NCBI GenBank assembly: GCA_900550035.1
Contig: URQS01000026.1
Span: 1-44,683 of the forward strand
DNA length: 44,683 nucleotides
Direction: 5' to 3'
DNA from: an uncultured Prevotella sp.
GTDB taxonomy: Bacteria; Bacteroidota; Bacteroidia; Bacteroidales; Bacteroidaceae
Below, piece after piece: positions 7,671-16,970 of the stretch; positions within the stretch are counted from its first letter, which is position 1, and the number at the start of each line of letters is the position of its first letter. A model generated the notes under the pieces. The model saw only the letters and a list, made by a program, of their open reading frames with translations. It was not told the origin of the DNA and made no database searches. The position numbers and the translations under genes are program-made.

Positions 7671-8054
7671 ATGAAACGACTTATGGGAATAATCACAATG
7701 CTTTGCAGCCTGTTTGGCTGTAGCGCTCAAACAGAAGGATTCAAGAGCCTTACGGTAAAAGAATACGCCAAGGCTATTGAGGATACTGCTATCGTACGAC
7801 TCGACGTACGTACGGCAGAAGAATTTGCTGAAGGACATATTGCCAAGACACGAAACATAGATGTGCTCAAGAACGATTTTGAGAGCAAGGCTGTCGCTAT
7901 GCTTCCGAAGAACCATATCATTGCCGTAAACTGCAGAAGCGGAAAGCGAAGCAAGAACGCAGCCCGGATACTTGTAAAGAACGGATTCAAGGTGATCGAA
8001 CTGGATGGCGGTTATAACGATTGGGTTAAGAACAGAATGCCCGTAACAAAGTAA
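7671..8054 (+). CDS. Rhodanese-like domain lipoprotein
   Basis: The 127-residue product has a short lipoprotein signal with lipobox LFGC (lipidated Cys17), so it is probably anchored in a periplasm-facing membrane. A single rhodanese domain follows: RLDVRTAEEFAEGHI (about 43-57), then the active-site loop NCRSGKRS with catalytic Cys88, and GGYNDW near the end. Such proteins carry persulfide sulfur or act as thiol switches; the substrate is unknown. It is the first gene after a clear promoter and is followed 25 bases later by the alcohol dehydrogenase gene, so it is probably cotranscribed. Confidence 0.88.
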   Translation: MKRLMGIITMLCSLFGCSAQTEGFKSLTVKEYAKAIEDTAIVRLDVRTAEEFAEGHIAKTRNIDVLKNDFESKAVAMLPKNHIIAVNCRSGKRSKNAARILVKNGFKVIELDGGYNDWVKNRMPVTK

Positions 8055-8079
8055 ACATGCATACACGACTTACTACATT

Positions 8080-9117
8080 ATGAAAGCATACACTTATATA
8101 GAGAAGGGCAAGTTCGCATTAACAGACAAGCCGAAACCTGAACTTCAAGAGTCTACCGACGCCATCGTGCGCGTAACACTTGGCAGCATCTGCACGAGCG
8201 ACCTACACATCAAGCACGGAAGCGTGCCACGTGCCGTAAAGGGCATTACCGTAGGACACGAGATGGTGGGCGTGGTAGAACAGATAGGTAGCGACGTTAA
8301 GGGCGTAAAGCCCGGCGACCGCGTTACGGTAAATGTGGAGACTTTCTGTGGCGAATGCTTCTATTGCAAGCATGGCTACGTCAACAACTGCTCCTCGCCT
8401 CATGGCGGATGGGCTCTCGGATGCCGTATTGACGGAGGACAGACGGAATATGTACGTGTGCCGTTGGCTACGCAAGGACTCAACCGTATTCCGGATAGCG
8501 TTACCGACGAGCAGGCCCTCTTCGTAGGCGACGTGCTTGCCACGGGCTTCTGGGCTGCACGCATTAGCGAAATCAGCAAGGAGGACACAGTCCTGATAAT
8601 TGGTGCCGGACCTACAGGCATCTGCACTCTGCTTTGCGTAATGCTCAAGCACCCCAAGCGCATAATAGTGTGCGAACCCTCAGAGGAGCGCCGCAACTTC
8701 GTCAAGGAGCATTATCCCGAGGTGTTGCTCACAACTCCCGACGAGTGCCGCGACTTCGTGCTGAAGAATAGCGACCATGGCGGAGCTGACCGTGTGCTGG
8801 AGGTGGCTGGAGCTAAGACCACATTCCAGTTGGCTTGGCAATGTGCACGTCCTAATGCCATAGTTACGGTTGTAGCCCTATACGACGAGGCGCAGATTCT
8901 GCCTTTGCCCGATATGTATGGCAAGAACCTCACATTCAAGACTGGAGGAGTTGACGGATGCGACTGCGAGGAGGTGCTACAGCTTATAGAGCAGGGCAAG
9001 ATTGACACTACCCCACTCATCACCCATCGCTTTCCTCTGAGTAGTATAGATGAGGCTTATCGCATATTTGAGAACAAAGAAGAGGGAGTAATAAAGATAG
9101 CCATTTACAATGAATAA
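8080..9117 (+). CDS. Zinc-dependent alcohol dehydrogenase (medium-chain family)
   Basis: The 345-residue protein is a typical medium-chain dehydrogenase. Catalytic-zinc ligands are Cys38 (SICTSDLH), His60-Glu61 (VGHEMVGVVE) and probably Asp150 (VGDVLATGFWAA). The structural zinc is held by Cys89, Cys92, Cys95 and Cys103. The nucleotide-binding motif is IIGAGPTGICTL (about 172-183), and CEPSEERR after the next strand places a Glu that favours NAD(H). The Asp150-containing segment resembles sorbitol/secondary-alcohol type enzymes; the natural substrate cannot be predicted. Its last codons overlap the start of the following hydrolase gene by 8 bases, showing an operon. Confidence 0.9.
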   Translation: MKAYTYIEKGKFALTDKPKPELQESTDAIVRVTLGSICTSDLHIKHGSVPRAVKGITVGHEMVGVVEQIGSDVKGVKPGDRVTVNVETFCGECFYCKHGYVNNCSSPHGGWALGCRIDGGQTEYVRVPLATQGLNRIPDSVTDEQALFVGDVLATGFWAARISEISKEDTVLIIGAGPTGICTLLCVMLKHPKRIIVCEPSEERRNFVKEHYPEVLLTTPDECRDFVLKNSDHGGADRVLEVAGAKTTFQLAWQCARPNAIVTVVALYDEAQILPLPDMYGKNLTFKTGGVDGCDCEEVLQLIEQGKIDTTPLITHRFPLSSIDEAYRIFENKEEGVIKIAIYNE

Positions 9118-9907
9118 GATAACGATGCTCGGCACGGGCAGCGCCACAGTTTCCCATATCTACAATACTTGTTTTGTGCTCTCTACCGCCACCACCAGGC
9201 TGCTTGTTGATGCAGGTGGCGGCAACGGCATTCTCACCCAGTTGCGCAAAGTCGGTCTCCCAATTTCTGACATCCATCATCTGTTCGTTACCCACGCCCA
9301 TACTGACCACGTGTTGGGCGTAATATGGGTGATACGTATGGTAGCACAATGTAAGGGCTACGAGGGCCATTTGCACGTCTATGGCAACGACAAGGTGATG
9401 AAGGTAGTACACACTATAATCGATATGATACTGACTAAGAAACAATTGAACAAAGTAGCCGAACGTGTTGTCTTTTATCTACTTACCGACGGAGAGAGTT
9501 TCGAAGCAGGAGACATACGCCTCACTTGTTTCGACATTCATTCTACCAAAGAGAAGCAATATGGATTTCGTGCACAGCTGCCAGACGCTACTGTTGTGGC
9601 GTGTCTTGGTGACGAGCCATACAATCAGATCAACCGCCCCTACGTAGAGCATGCCGACTGGATGATGTGCGAGGCGTTCTGCCTGTATGCCCAGCGCGAC
9701 ACATTCAAGCCTTACGAGAAATGTCACAGCACAGCTCTTGATGCTGGCCGACTTGCTGCCGAACTTGACATAAAGAATCTCATATTGTATCATACCGAGG
9801 AGAAGACACTCTCCACACGCCGAGAGAGCTACACAAAGGAGGCTGCCGAGAACTTCAAGCGAAAGATTGTTGTACCTGACGATTTGGAGGAGATAAGCCT
9901 CGCTTAG
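9110..9907 (+). CDS. Metallo-beta-lactamase-fold hydrolase (ribonuclease Z-like)
   Basis: The 265-residue protein opens with ITMLGTGSATVS, as in RNase Z-like hydrolases, and carries the metal motif THAHTDH (His62, His64, Asp66, His67). Further ligand positions are likely in VACLGDEP and in the C-terminal LILYHTEE. The loop CHSTALDAGRLAAELDIKNL is the conserved HST element of this group. True tRNA-processing RNase Z is about 300 residues with an exosite arm that I do not see, so a general phosphodiesterase or other hydrolase is more likely. The start overlaps the stop of the dehydrogenase gene; pabB follows 3 bases later. Confidence 0.85.
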   Translation: MNKITMLGTGSATVSHIYNTCFVLSTATTRLLVDAGGGNGILTQLRKVGLPISDIHHLFVTHAHTDHVLGVIWVIRMVAQCKGYEGHLHVYGNDKVMKVVHTIIDMILTKKQLNKVAERVVFYLLTDGESFEAGDIRLTCFDIHSTKEKQYGFRAQLPDATVVACLGDEPYNQINRPYVEHADWMMCEAFCLYAQRDTFKPYEKCHSTALDAGRLAAELDIKNLILYHTEEKTLSTRRESYTKEAAENFKRKIVVPDDLEEISLA

Positions 9908-9910
9908 AGT

Positions 9911-10927
9911 ATGAAACAGGAAATAATCAACAACATAAACCTTCTGGCCATGGAGGGCGCGCCCTTCCTCTTTGTAATCAACTACGACGGCGACGACGCC
10001 TACATCCGACGGCTGAAGGATATTGATCCAGAGGAATGTCTATACGACTTTGAAGGGATGAGTAATGCTGGCTATACAGACATCGACAAGCACGCCATAC
10101 CCTCCGCCATTCGTTGGGACATAGATGCGCCTACTTACGAGAGTTATGAGCGAAGCTTCAACATCATCAAGGGCAACATGCTGGCTGGCAACAGCTATCT
10201 CGCCAATCTCACCTGCAAGGTACACGTAAGCTGCAATCTCACGCTTGAGGACATCTTTCGTCATTCCAAAGGCAAATACAAGCTTCTGCTAAGGGGCGAC
10301 GAGAATAGGGGCAAACGCTTCGTATGCTTCTCGCCCGAGAGTTTTCTCAGGATCAAAGACAGACGCATCTACTCCTACCCCATGAAGGGCACCATCGACG
10401 CCTCGCTGCCCAATGCCAGGCAAGAACTGATGGACGACAAGAAGGAGGCTGCCGAGCACGCCACTATCGTAGACCTCATACGCAACGACCTGAGCCGTGT
10501 GGCCTCCGGAGTAAGGGTAGACCGCTATCGCTACATCGACACACTCCACACCAATAAGGGCGACATTCTGCAAACCAGCTCCGAAATAAGCGGACTGTTG
10601 CCCCACGACTATCACCTGCATCTGGGCGACATAATAGCCGCACAGCTGCCGGCAGGTTCAATCACGGGCGCACCAAAGAAGAAGACCGTGGAGATAATAC
10701 ATGAAGCTGAGAACTACCACCGTGAATACTACACCGGCGTTATGGGCATCTACAACGACGGATGTCTGAACTCTGCCGTAATGATAAGGTTTGTTGAGCA
10801 AGGCGCTCAGGGCATGGCGTTCAAAGCGGGTGGAGGTATCACAGCCCAGAGCTGCTGCCGCAAGGAGTATGAAGAGGTATTGCAGAAGATTTACCTGCCA
10901 ATAGCAGCTGAGAAACAAAAGCAATAA
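9911..10927 (+). CDS. pabB: Aminodeoxychorismate synthase component I
   Basis: The 338-residue protein is the chorismate-binding half of the enzyme that makes 4-amino-4-deoxychorismate for folate. Signatures include YPMKGTIDA, the segment DLIRNDLSRVASGVRV, and the C-terminal LPAGSITGAPKKKTVEII followed by YYTGVMGIY. The Lys-containing PAGSxTGAPK motif distinguishes pabB-type enzymes from anthranilate synthase only weakly; the short length and lack of a long N-terminal TrpE domain fit Bacteroidetes PabB. No pabA glutaminase or pabC lyase gene is adjacent, which is unusual since pabC often follows in this phylum. It begins 3 bases after the hydrolase gene. Confidence 0.88.
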   Translation: MKQEIINNINLLAMEGAPFLFVINYDGDDAYIRRLKDIDPEECLYDFEGMSNAGYTDIDKHAIPSAIRWDIDAPTYESYERSFNIIKGNMLAGNSYLANLTCKVHVSCNLTLEDIFRHSKGKYKLLLRGDENRGKRFVCFSPESFLRIKDRRIYSYPMKGTIDASLPNARQELMDDKKEAAEHATIVDLIRNDLSRVASGVRVDRYRYIDTLHTNKGDILQTSSEISGLLPHDYHLHLGDIIAAQLPAGSITGAPKKKTVEIIHEAENYHREYYTGVMGIYNDGCLNSAVMIRFVEQGAQGMAFKAGGGITAQSCCRKEYEEVLQKIYLPIAAEKQKQ

Positions 10928-10978
10928 TAGATTGTAAAACAACAGATTGTAAAATTTCATTATAATAAAACTATAACT

Positions 10979-12310
10979 ATGAAAAAATCATCATCTATTA
11001 TGAAGTCAGCCCTATGGCTGATGCTATTGCTCGTATTGCCATTGCAGATTATAGCTGCCAGCCTGGGCGAGGTAGGCAAGCGGCTGGCATCGCTGCCCGG
11101 AGTGAGCAATTTGGAGACCTTGAAGAGCAAGCACTTTCAGGAGAAGTACGTTTTCTTCATCAAACAACTGCTCGATGCCAAGGATGCCTCCAAAGGCAAT
11201 TTCGAGCAGCGAGTAATATTGTGCCACCGCGGATTCGACCGTCCAACGGTACTCGTCACAGAAGGCTATAACGCCAACTACGGATTGCGCGAAGGCTATA
11301 TCGAGGAATTGTCCGAAATATTCAATACCAACATCGTATTGGTAGAATACCGCTACTTCGATAAGTCGATGCCTACACCATGCCTCTGGCAGTATCTGAC
11401 CGTGGAGAACTCGCTCTACGACCTTCATCACGTCAACCAGACTCTGCGCACTATGTACAAGGGCAAATGGATAGCTACGGGCATCAGCAAGGGCGGACAG
11501 ACCACCATGTTCTATCGCTCCTACTTCCCCGACGACGTAGACATATCTGTGCCATACGTGGCTCCATTGAACAGAAGCGTGGAAGACGGCCGACACGAGA
11601 AATTTCTGCAGCACAAGGTCTCTACCAAAGAAAACCGCCAAAAGGTGCTCGACTTCCAGCTGCTCCTATTCAAGCGTAAAGCTACGCTACTGCCAATGCT
11701 CGACGAATATTGCCGCAAGCAGCACTACACATTCAATGCGCCCATAGACGAGATTTTCGACTTCTCGGTGCTTGAGTATGCGTTTGCCTTCTGGCAGTGG
11801 GGCTACGACATCAACAAGATTCCTACAGCCACCGCTACCGACCGACAGGTGTTTGACTATTGGATAAACATGTGCGAACCCAACTATTTCGCAAATCAGA
11901 ACACCTTAATATCGTTTAATGTGCAGGCTGCCCGAGAGCTGGGCTATTACGGCTACTACACTAAGCCCTTCAAGAAATATCTCAGCATCAAGACAGCCAA
12001 GGGCTATCTACGACGTCTCATGCTGCCTAAGGGCACCGAAGACACCCGTTTCGAACCGGCACTCTACCGTCACACCGTAGACTACCTCACACACAACGAC
12101 CCCAAAATGGTGTACATCTATGGCGACATCGACCCATGGAGCGCATCGGGCGTCTACGGTCTACCCTTCACCAAGAACAAGCAAAACCTCCATGTCTACA
12201 TGCTCAAAGGAGGCTCGCACAGCACACGCATACTGTCCTTCCCTCAGCCTAGACGCCAGGAAATAATCAATCTGATAGGCGGATGGCTTAATCCGACTGC
12301 CGACAATTAA
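10979..12310 (+). CDS. Peptidase family S37 (PS-10-type aminopeptidase), secreted
   Basis: The 443-residue protein has an N-terminal signal peptide ending near residue 27 (LLLVLPLQIIAAS). It has an alpha/beta-hydrolase serine-peptidase core: ATGISKGGQTTMFYRSYFPD carries the nucleophile Ser170, YGDIDPWSASG the acid Asp385, and KGGSHSTRI the base His414. The early VEYRYFDKSMP motif is also typical of S37. Known S37 enzymes are tripeptidyl aminopeptidases; a periplasmic or secreted role in peptide use is inferred. Fifty-one bases separate it from pabB; a direct repeat AGATTGTAAAA occurs in the gap. A strong terminator follows. Confidence 0.85.
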   Translation: MKKSSSIMKSALWLMLLLVLPLQIIAASLGEVGKRLASLPGVSNLETLKSKHFQEKYVFFIKQLLDAKDASKGNFEQRVILCHRGFDRPTVLVTEGYNANYGLREGYIEELSEIFNTNIVLVEYRYFDKSMPTPCLWQYLTVENSLYDLHHVNQTLRTMYKGKWIATGISKGGQTTMFYRSYFPDDVDISVPYVAPLNRSVEDGRHEKFLQHKVSTKENRQKVLDFQLLLFKRKATLLPMLDEYCRKQHYTFNAPIDEIFDFSVLEYAFAFWQWGYDINKIPTATATDRQVFDYWINMCEPNYFANQNTLISFNVQAARELGYYGYYTKPFKKYLSIKTAKGYLRRLMLPKGTEDTRFEPALYRHTVDYLTHNDPKMVYIYGDIDPWSASGVYGLPFTKNKQNLHVYMLKGGSHSTRILSFPQPRRQEIINLIGGWLNPTADN

Positions 12311-12321
12311 AATTACATAAA

Positions 12322-12377
12322 AAAACGCACAAGGCAACCACAATCATGAATATTTTTGTGGTTGCCTTGTGCGTTTT
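12322..12377. terminator. Strong bidirectional terminator between S37 peptidase gene and nqrF
   Basis: Perfect 22-bp arms (12322-12343 and 12356-12377) flank a 12-base loop. The arms begin with A-runs on one side and end with T-runs on the other, so the hairpin works in both directions between two convergent genes. Confidence 0.9.
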
Positions 12378-12404
12378 GGCTTAATGCTTGTCGCACTTTC
12401 AACA

Positions 12405-12433
12405 ACAAAGCCACTGAAAATCAGTGGCTTTGT
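12405..12433 (-). terminator. Terminator of the nqr operon
   Basis: Perfect 13-bp arms ACAAAGCCACTGA / TCAGTGGCTTTGT with a 3-base loop lie 37 bases downstream of the nqrF stop on the minus strand. The T-run is short (TTTGTTG). Confidence 0.7.
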
Positions 12434-12469
12434 CAATGTTCAATATAAGTTTATTCCGGTATATTGGAT

Positions 12470-13741
12470 TTATCCGAAATTGTCGTACATAATGCTCTCT
12501 GGGTCTACGCCGAGCGAATCGAGGTAGTCGGTAACTGTCTTGATGAGCATAGGAGGTCCGCAGAGATAGTACTCGCAATCCTCTGGAGCCTCGTGGTCCT
12601 TCAAGTATGTATCGCGGATACAGTTTACTGCAAATCCTTCGTAATACTTCACGCCCTGAGCATCGGCAACAGGGTCCTTGCGGTCGAGAGAGAGGTGGAA
12701 GTGGAAGTTAGGATATTCCTTCTCCAGTTCCCAGAAGTCCTCAAGGAAGAAGGCTTCACCAAGAGCACGTGCGCCATAGAAGAAGTGGAGCTCACGGTCG
12801 CGAGTGTGAAGAGTCTTGGTCATGTGCATGATCTGAGCACGCAGAGGAGCCATACCTGCACCACCACCAATCCAAATCATCTCCTTACCTGAAGTGAAGT
12901 TAGGATGGAAGTCGCCATAAGGACCTGACATCATAACCTTGTCACCCGGCTTCAAAGAGAAGATATATGAAGAAGCGATACCTGTAGGAACGTTCTGGAA
13001 TCCAACCTGCGGACGTGGCAGGAACGGAGTAGTGGCAATACGCACGGTAAGTGTGATGATGTCACCCTCGTCAGGATAGTTTGCCATAGAGTAAGCACGT
13101 ACTGTCGGCTCTGGATTGTGAGCCTTAAGCGAGAAGATGTTGAACTTCTCCCATGTTCCGATGTACTCCTTGCCGATAAGATCCTTGTCGAAGTCCTTGT
13201 CGTAGTCGATGCAGTCGTATGCAGGAATCTTGATCTGTGCATAAGAACCAGGAACGAAGTCCATGTGCTCGCCCGGAGGCAAGGCAACCTTGAACTCCTT
13301 GATGAATGAAGAAACGTTCTTGTTCGAGATGACCTCGCACTCCCATTCCTTAACACCCATAACCGAATCGGGCACCTTGATCTTCATGTCCGACTTAACC
13401 TTGCATTGGCATCCCAGACGCCAGTTGTCCTTGATCTGCTTGCGTGTGAAGTGAGGCTTCTCAGAGTCGAGAATCTCGCCACCACCTTCAAGCACCTGAA
13501 CCTTACATTGGCCGCAGCTTGCCTTACCGCCGCAGGCAGAAGGCAGGAAGATACCATTCTCGTTGAGTGTAGTCATCAACGAAGAACCCTGGGGTACGTT
13601 GATGGTCTTGTCGCCATTGATTTCGATGTTGACATTACCACTCGGGCTAAGGAACTTCTTAGCTACGAGCAGGATGACAACCAAGAGGAGTATCACAACA
13701 AGGAAAACTCCGATACTTGCAAATATAAATGATGTATTCAT
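12470..13741 (-). CDS. nqrF: Na+-translocating NADH:quinone reductase subunit F
   Basis: The 423-residue subunit accepts electrons from NADH. Residues 5-27 form the single membrane anchor. A plant-type [2Fe-2S] ferredoxin domain follows with Cys70, Cys76, Cys79 and Cys111. The FAD domain shows RAYSMANYPDEGD, and the NAD-binding domain has MIWIGGGAGMAPLRAQI and the C-terminal CGPPMLIKT. This is the last gene of the operon, 18 bases after nqrE, and is followed by a terminator. Length and domain order are normal for the family. Confidence 0.97.
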   Translation of the reverse strand: MNTSFIFASIGVFLVVILLLVVILLVAKKFLSPSGNVNIEINGDKTINVPQGSSLMTTLNENGIFLPSACGGKASCGQCKVQVLEGGGEILDSEKPHFTRKQIKDNWRLGCQCKVKSDMKIKVPDSVMGVKEWECEVISNKNVSSFIKEFKVALPPGEHMDFVPGSYAQIKIPAYDCIDYDKDFDKDLIGKEYIGTWEKFNIFSLKAHNPEPTVRAYSMANYPDEGDIITLTVRIATTPFLPRPQVGFQNVPTGIASSYIFSLKPGDKVMMSGPYGDFHPNFTSGKEMIWIGGGAGMAPLRAQIMHMTKTLHTRDRELHFFYGARALGEAFFLEDFWELEKEYPNFHFHLSLDRKDPVADAQGVKYYEGFAVNCIRDTYLKDHEAPEDCEYYLCGPPMLIKTVTDYLDSLGVDPESIMYDNFG

Positions 13742-13759
13742 AACGTTGAGTCCTCCTTA

Positions 13760-14386
13760 TTATATTTTAAGACCAGAGAAGCACATCATAGCCATAGCCA
13801 TGAGTCCTACTGTGATGAATGTGATGCCGAGACCCTGGAGAGGCTTTGGCACGTCGCTATACTGCATCTTCTCGCGGATGGCACCCATAGCTACGATAGC
13901 CAAGGTCCAGCCGATACCGCTACCAAGAGCGTACACAAGAGCGTCAACAACACTACCTATATACTGCGAGTTGGACGGGTCGAGATTGATGCGCTGCTGC
14001 ATGAAGAGCGAAGCACCCATGATTGCACAGTTAACGGCGATAAGCGGAAGGAAGATACCCAGAGCCGCATAGAGCGACGGAGAGAACTTCTCTACTACCA
14101 TCTCTACCAACTGCACAATACCTGCGATAACGGCAATAAAGAGGATGAAGCTCAGATATGAAAGGTCTACGCCCTCAACCAGACAGTCGGGACCCAACAC
14201 CTTGGTCTGCAACAGATAGTCGACAGGCACGGTGACGAGCAATACGAATGTCACGGCAAGACCCAGTCCCAATGAAGTCTTCACATTCTTCGATACGGCA
14301 AGGAACGAACACATGCCGAGGAAGAAGGCGAATATCATGTTGTCCACAAAAATGGACCGGAAGAAAAGGCTTATTAAATGTTCCAT
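13760..14386 (-). CDS. nqrE: Na+-translocating NADH:quinone reductase subunit E
   Basis: The 208-residue integral membrane subunit has about six transmembrane segments. It begins MEHLISLFFRSIFVDNMIFA followed by FFLGMCSFLAVS; Cys26 and the Cys in VNCAIMGASLF are the pair that binds an iron centre with subunit D in known structures. It shares the inverted-repeat fold with NqrD, its neighbour 13 bases upstream. Confidence 0.96.
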   Translation of the reverse strand: MEHLISLFFRSIFVDNMIFAFFLGMCSFLAVSKNVKTSLGLGLAVTFVLLVTVPVDYLLQTKVLGPDCLVEGVDLSYLSFILFIAVIAGIVQLVEMVVEKFSPSLYAALGIFLPLIAVNCAIMGASLFMQQRINLDPSNSQYIGSVVDALVYALGSGIGWTLAIVAMGAIREKMQYSDVPKPLQGLGITFITVGLMAMAMMCFSGLKI

Positions 14387-14399
14387 TGTTTACTTCTGA

Positions 14400-15023
14400 T
14401 TATTTTTCTTTGTAAAAGTAAGCTCTATGAATCCATATTACGCATCCCAGGAGGATGAGCGCCATGGCTGGCATTGTCATCATACCATTGTTGAGATAGC
14501 CTGCATCGTAAACACTCTGCGGGATAAGCTGGAAGCCGAGCAATGAGCCACGACCAAACAGCTCGCGCAGACCGCCTACTGCTACAAGGATGTAAGCATA
14601 GCCAAGACCGTTGCCCACACCATCAAGGAATGAAGGCCAAGGCTTGTTCTGCATGGCGAATGCCTCAAGACGACCCATGAGGATACAGTTGGTGATGATA
14701 AGACCTACGTAAACCGAAAGTTCTACGCTCACGTCGTAGACGTAAGCCTTCAGAATCTGGCTGACGATAGTAACAAGAGCTGCAACTACTACCAACTGCA
14801 CAATGATACGGATGCGGTTAGGGATGGTGTTGCGGATGATTGAGATAATCACGTTGGCGAATGCTGTAATCACCGTCACGGCAAGACCCATCACGATAGC
14901 AGGCTTGAGCTGTGATGTCACGGCAAGAGCCGAGCAGATACCAAGCACCTGTACGAGGATAGGGTTGTCGAGGTTCAGAGGATTGGTGAATGCAGCCTTA
15001 TTCTCTTTTGAAAACAAACTCAT
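14400..15023 (-). CDS. nqrD: Na+-translocating NADH:quinone reductase subunit D
   Basis: The 207-residue membrane subunit has about six hydrophobic segments. It shows VLGICSALAVTSQLKPA near the N-terminus and the paired ITNCILMGRLEAFAM, whose Cys residues (first at position 30) match those that hold the intramembrane iron centre together with NqrE. The gene begins 17 bases after nqrC and carries a typical Bacteroidetes length. Confidence 0.96.
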   Translation of the reverse strand: MSLFSKENKAAFTNPLNLDNPILVQVLGICSALAVTSQLKPAIVMGLAVTVITAFANVIISIIRNTIPNRIRIIVQLVVVAALVTIVSQILKAYVYDVSVELSVYVGLIITNCILMGRLEAFAMQNKPWPSFLDGVGNGLGYAYILVAVGGLRELFGRGSLLGFQLIPQSVYDAGYLNNGMMTMPAMALILLGCVIWIHRAYFYKEK

Positions 15024-15040
15024 AATCTTTTTCCTCCTCC

Positions 15041-15769
15041 TTATTTAGATGTTAAGAATTTAGTGTACTCACCCAGGCAGTTCTTGAGCATATCGCTCAC
15101 ACCGTTACAGGTAAGTGTAGCACCGGTTACGGCATCGCATTGTGTAGTAGGATCGTTTACTTCGCTCTTCTTTACTACAGAGAGAGCCACGTCTTCCTTG
15201 CCTGCTGCAAAGATGTGCTTACCCTTGAACTGATCCTGCCAAGCACGCGAGTCCTTGATTTCTGCTCCAAGACCTGCGGTCTCGCCCTCATGATTGAAGT
15301 AAGCGCCATAGACAGTCTGCTTGTCGGCATTTACGGCAATATAGCCATTGATGCCACCCCAAAGACCCATACCATAAACCGGTATGACGTACTTGGTCTC
15401 GCCGTCAACGTTGCAAACATACAAAGCAAGCTTGCCTTCCTTCATCGAAGCGCTATTGCAGAGAAATCCTGCCTTAGTGCCACCCTGTGTGCCCTGCTCA
15501 ATCACTTCACCTTCGCGGTTGATGATTTCGTCGGCAGTAATCACCTTATTATATTTGTCTGTAGCCTCAGCTCCGTCGATGTCGCGGATATTGAGAGCTG
15601 CGAGAATCTGCTTCTTCTTATCGAGAGCCACGTTCTCGTCCTGCTGCGGCTTAAGTGTAGAAGACACGAAGGCAAGCAAGAACGCAACGATAACTACGAT
15701 AACTACAGAATATACGATTGTATAGGAGTTTGAACTGGTGTTCAGTCCTTTCTTCTTTGTTTCTTCCAT
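15041..15769 (-). CDS. nqrC: Na+-translocating NADH:quinone reductase subunit C
   Basis: The 242-residue subunit has one N-terminal membrane segment (about 17-37) and a periplasmic FMN-binding domain. The covalent flavin site is DAVTGATLT, with Thr218 as the expected FMN-linked residue after transfer by ApbE; no apbE gene lies in this window. The segment GLWGGINGYIAV is also typical. It sits 12 bases after nqrB in the operon. Confidence 0.96.
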   Translation of the reverse strand: MEETKKKGLNTSSNSYTIVYSVVIVVIVAFLLAFVSSTLKPQQDENVALDKKKQILAALNIRDIDGAEATDKYNKVITADEIINREGEVIEQGTQGGTKAGFLCNSASMKEGKLALYVCNVDGETKYVIPVYGMGLWGGINGYIAVNADKQTVYGAYFNHEGETAGLGAEIKDSRAWQDQFKGKHIFAAGKEDVALSVVKKSEVNDPTTQCDAVTGATLTCNGVSDMLKNCLGEYTKFLTSK

Positions 15770-15781
15770 ATTCCCAAAAAG

Positions 15782-16942
15782 TTATTTGTTGGTCAAACGT
15801 TTCATTCGCTTAGAGATGTTCTTCTGTACTACACAGTAGTCGATGAGCGGAGCGAACATGTTCATGAAGAGGATGGCGAGCATCATACCCTCTGGATAAC
15901 CAGGGTTCATAACGCGGATGATGACAGCCATAATGCCGATGATAGCGCCATACCAGTACTGTCCGCATTGTGTGCGGGCTGAGGTAACGGGGTCGGTAGC
16001 CATGAATACAGCACCAAAGCAGAAGCCACCCAATACGATGTGCTCATACCATGCGATAGGAGTCATGCCGAGAGCCTCGAATGTGTAGGCTGCTACAGCA
16101 CCACCAACGAACACGCTGAGCATAGTGCGCCATGAAGCGATGCCAGTCCAAAGCAGGATGACAGCACCAATAGCAATAGCGATAACGCTTGTCTCGCCTA
16201 TTGAACCAGGGATAAGACCTGTAATCATGTCGCAAAGACTGTTGTTGACAGCTGCTCCCTGGGCAATCTCACCAAGCGGAGTAGCGCAGGTGAATGTATC
16301 AGGCAGAGTGTTGCCAAGTCCGAAGATTGTGTCGTTAGCCACCCATACTGCGTCGCCACTCATCTTGGTAGGATAAGAGAAGAAGAGGAACGCACGTGTA
16401 ACGAGAGCCACGTTGAAGATGTTCATACCGGTACCTCCGAATATCTCCTTACCGATAACTACGGCAAAGGCTACGGCTATGGCAAGTGCCCACAACGGAC
16501 AGCCTACGGGGATGATGAGCGGGATGATGATACCCGAAACGAGGAAGCCCTCCTGAATCTCCTCGCCCTTCCATTGTGCCCAGGCAAACTCGATGCCGAG
16601 ACCAACTACGTAGCTGACGATGATTTTAGGAAGCACCTGCAATGCTCCATAGATGAACATTGAGAAGAACGAAGCGTCAGCCAAAGCGCCGGCAGCCTTA
16701 TAGTTCTGGAATCCCACGTTGTACATACCGAACAGCAAAGCCGGAAGCAACGCTATTACTACGAAGCTCATGATACGCTTCGAGTCGATGGCGTCGTGAA
16801 TGTTTACACCGGTCTTGGATGTCTGGTTGGGTACAAACAGGAAAGTCTCAAAGCCGTCGAACAAGCTGCGGAAAGCGTGGAGCTTTCCATTAGGCTCGAA
16901 ATTCGGCTTGATGTCGTTAAGATATTTTCTTAGAAAATTCAT
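15782..16942 (-). CDS. nqrB: Na+-translocating NADH:quinone reductase subunit B
   Basis: The 386-residue membrane subunit carries about ten transmembrane segments and a covalent FMN. The expected attachment motif Dxx(S/T)xAT is present as DTFTCATPLG, with Thr221 as the flavin-bearing residue; Cys219 stands where Gly is usual. The Gly-rich segment GKEIFGGTGMNIFN and the C-terminal DPVTSARTQCGQ are family features, the latter shared with RnfD. The start ATG 16942 leaves 28 bases after nqrA. Confidence 0.96.
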   Translation of the reverse strand: MNFLRKYLNDIKPNFEPNGKLHAFRSLFDGFETFLFVPNQTSKTGVNIHDAIDSKRIMSFVVIALLPALLFGMYNVGFQNYKAAGALADASFFSMFIYGALQVLPKIIVSYVVGLGIEFAWAQWKGEEIQEGFLVSGIIIPLIIPVGCPLWALAIAVAFAVVIGKEIFGGTGMNIFNVALVTRAFLFFSYPTKMSGDAVWVANDTIFGLGNTLPDTFTCATPLGEIAQGAAVNNSLCDMITGLIPGSIGETSVIAIAIGAVILLWTGIASWRTMLSVFVGGAVAAYTFEALGMTPIAWYEHIVLGGFCFGAVFMATDPVTSARTQCGQYWYGAIIGIMAVIIRVMNPGYPEGMMLAILFMNMFAPLIDYCVVQKNISKRMKRLTNK

Positions 16943-16970
16943 ACTTTTCTCTTTGTAATTAAATTAAATG

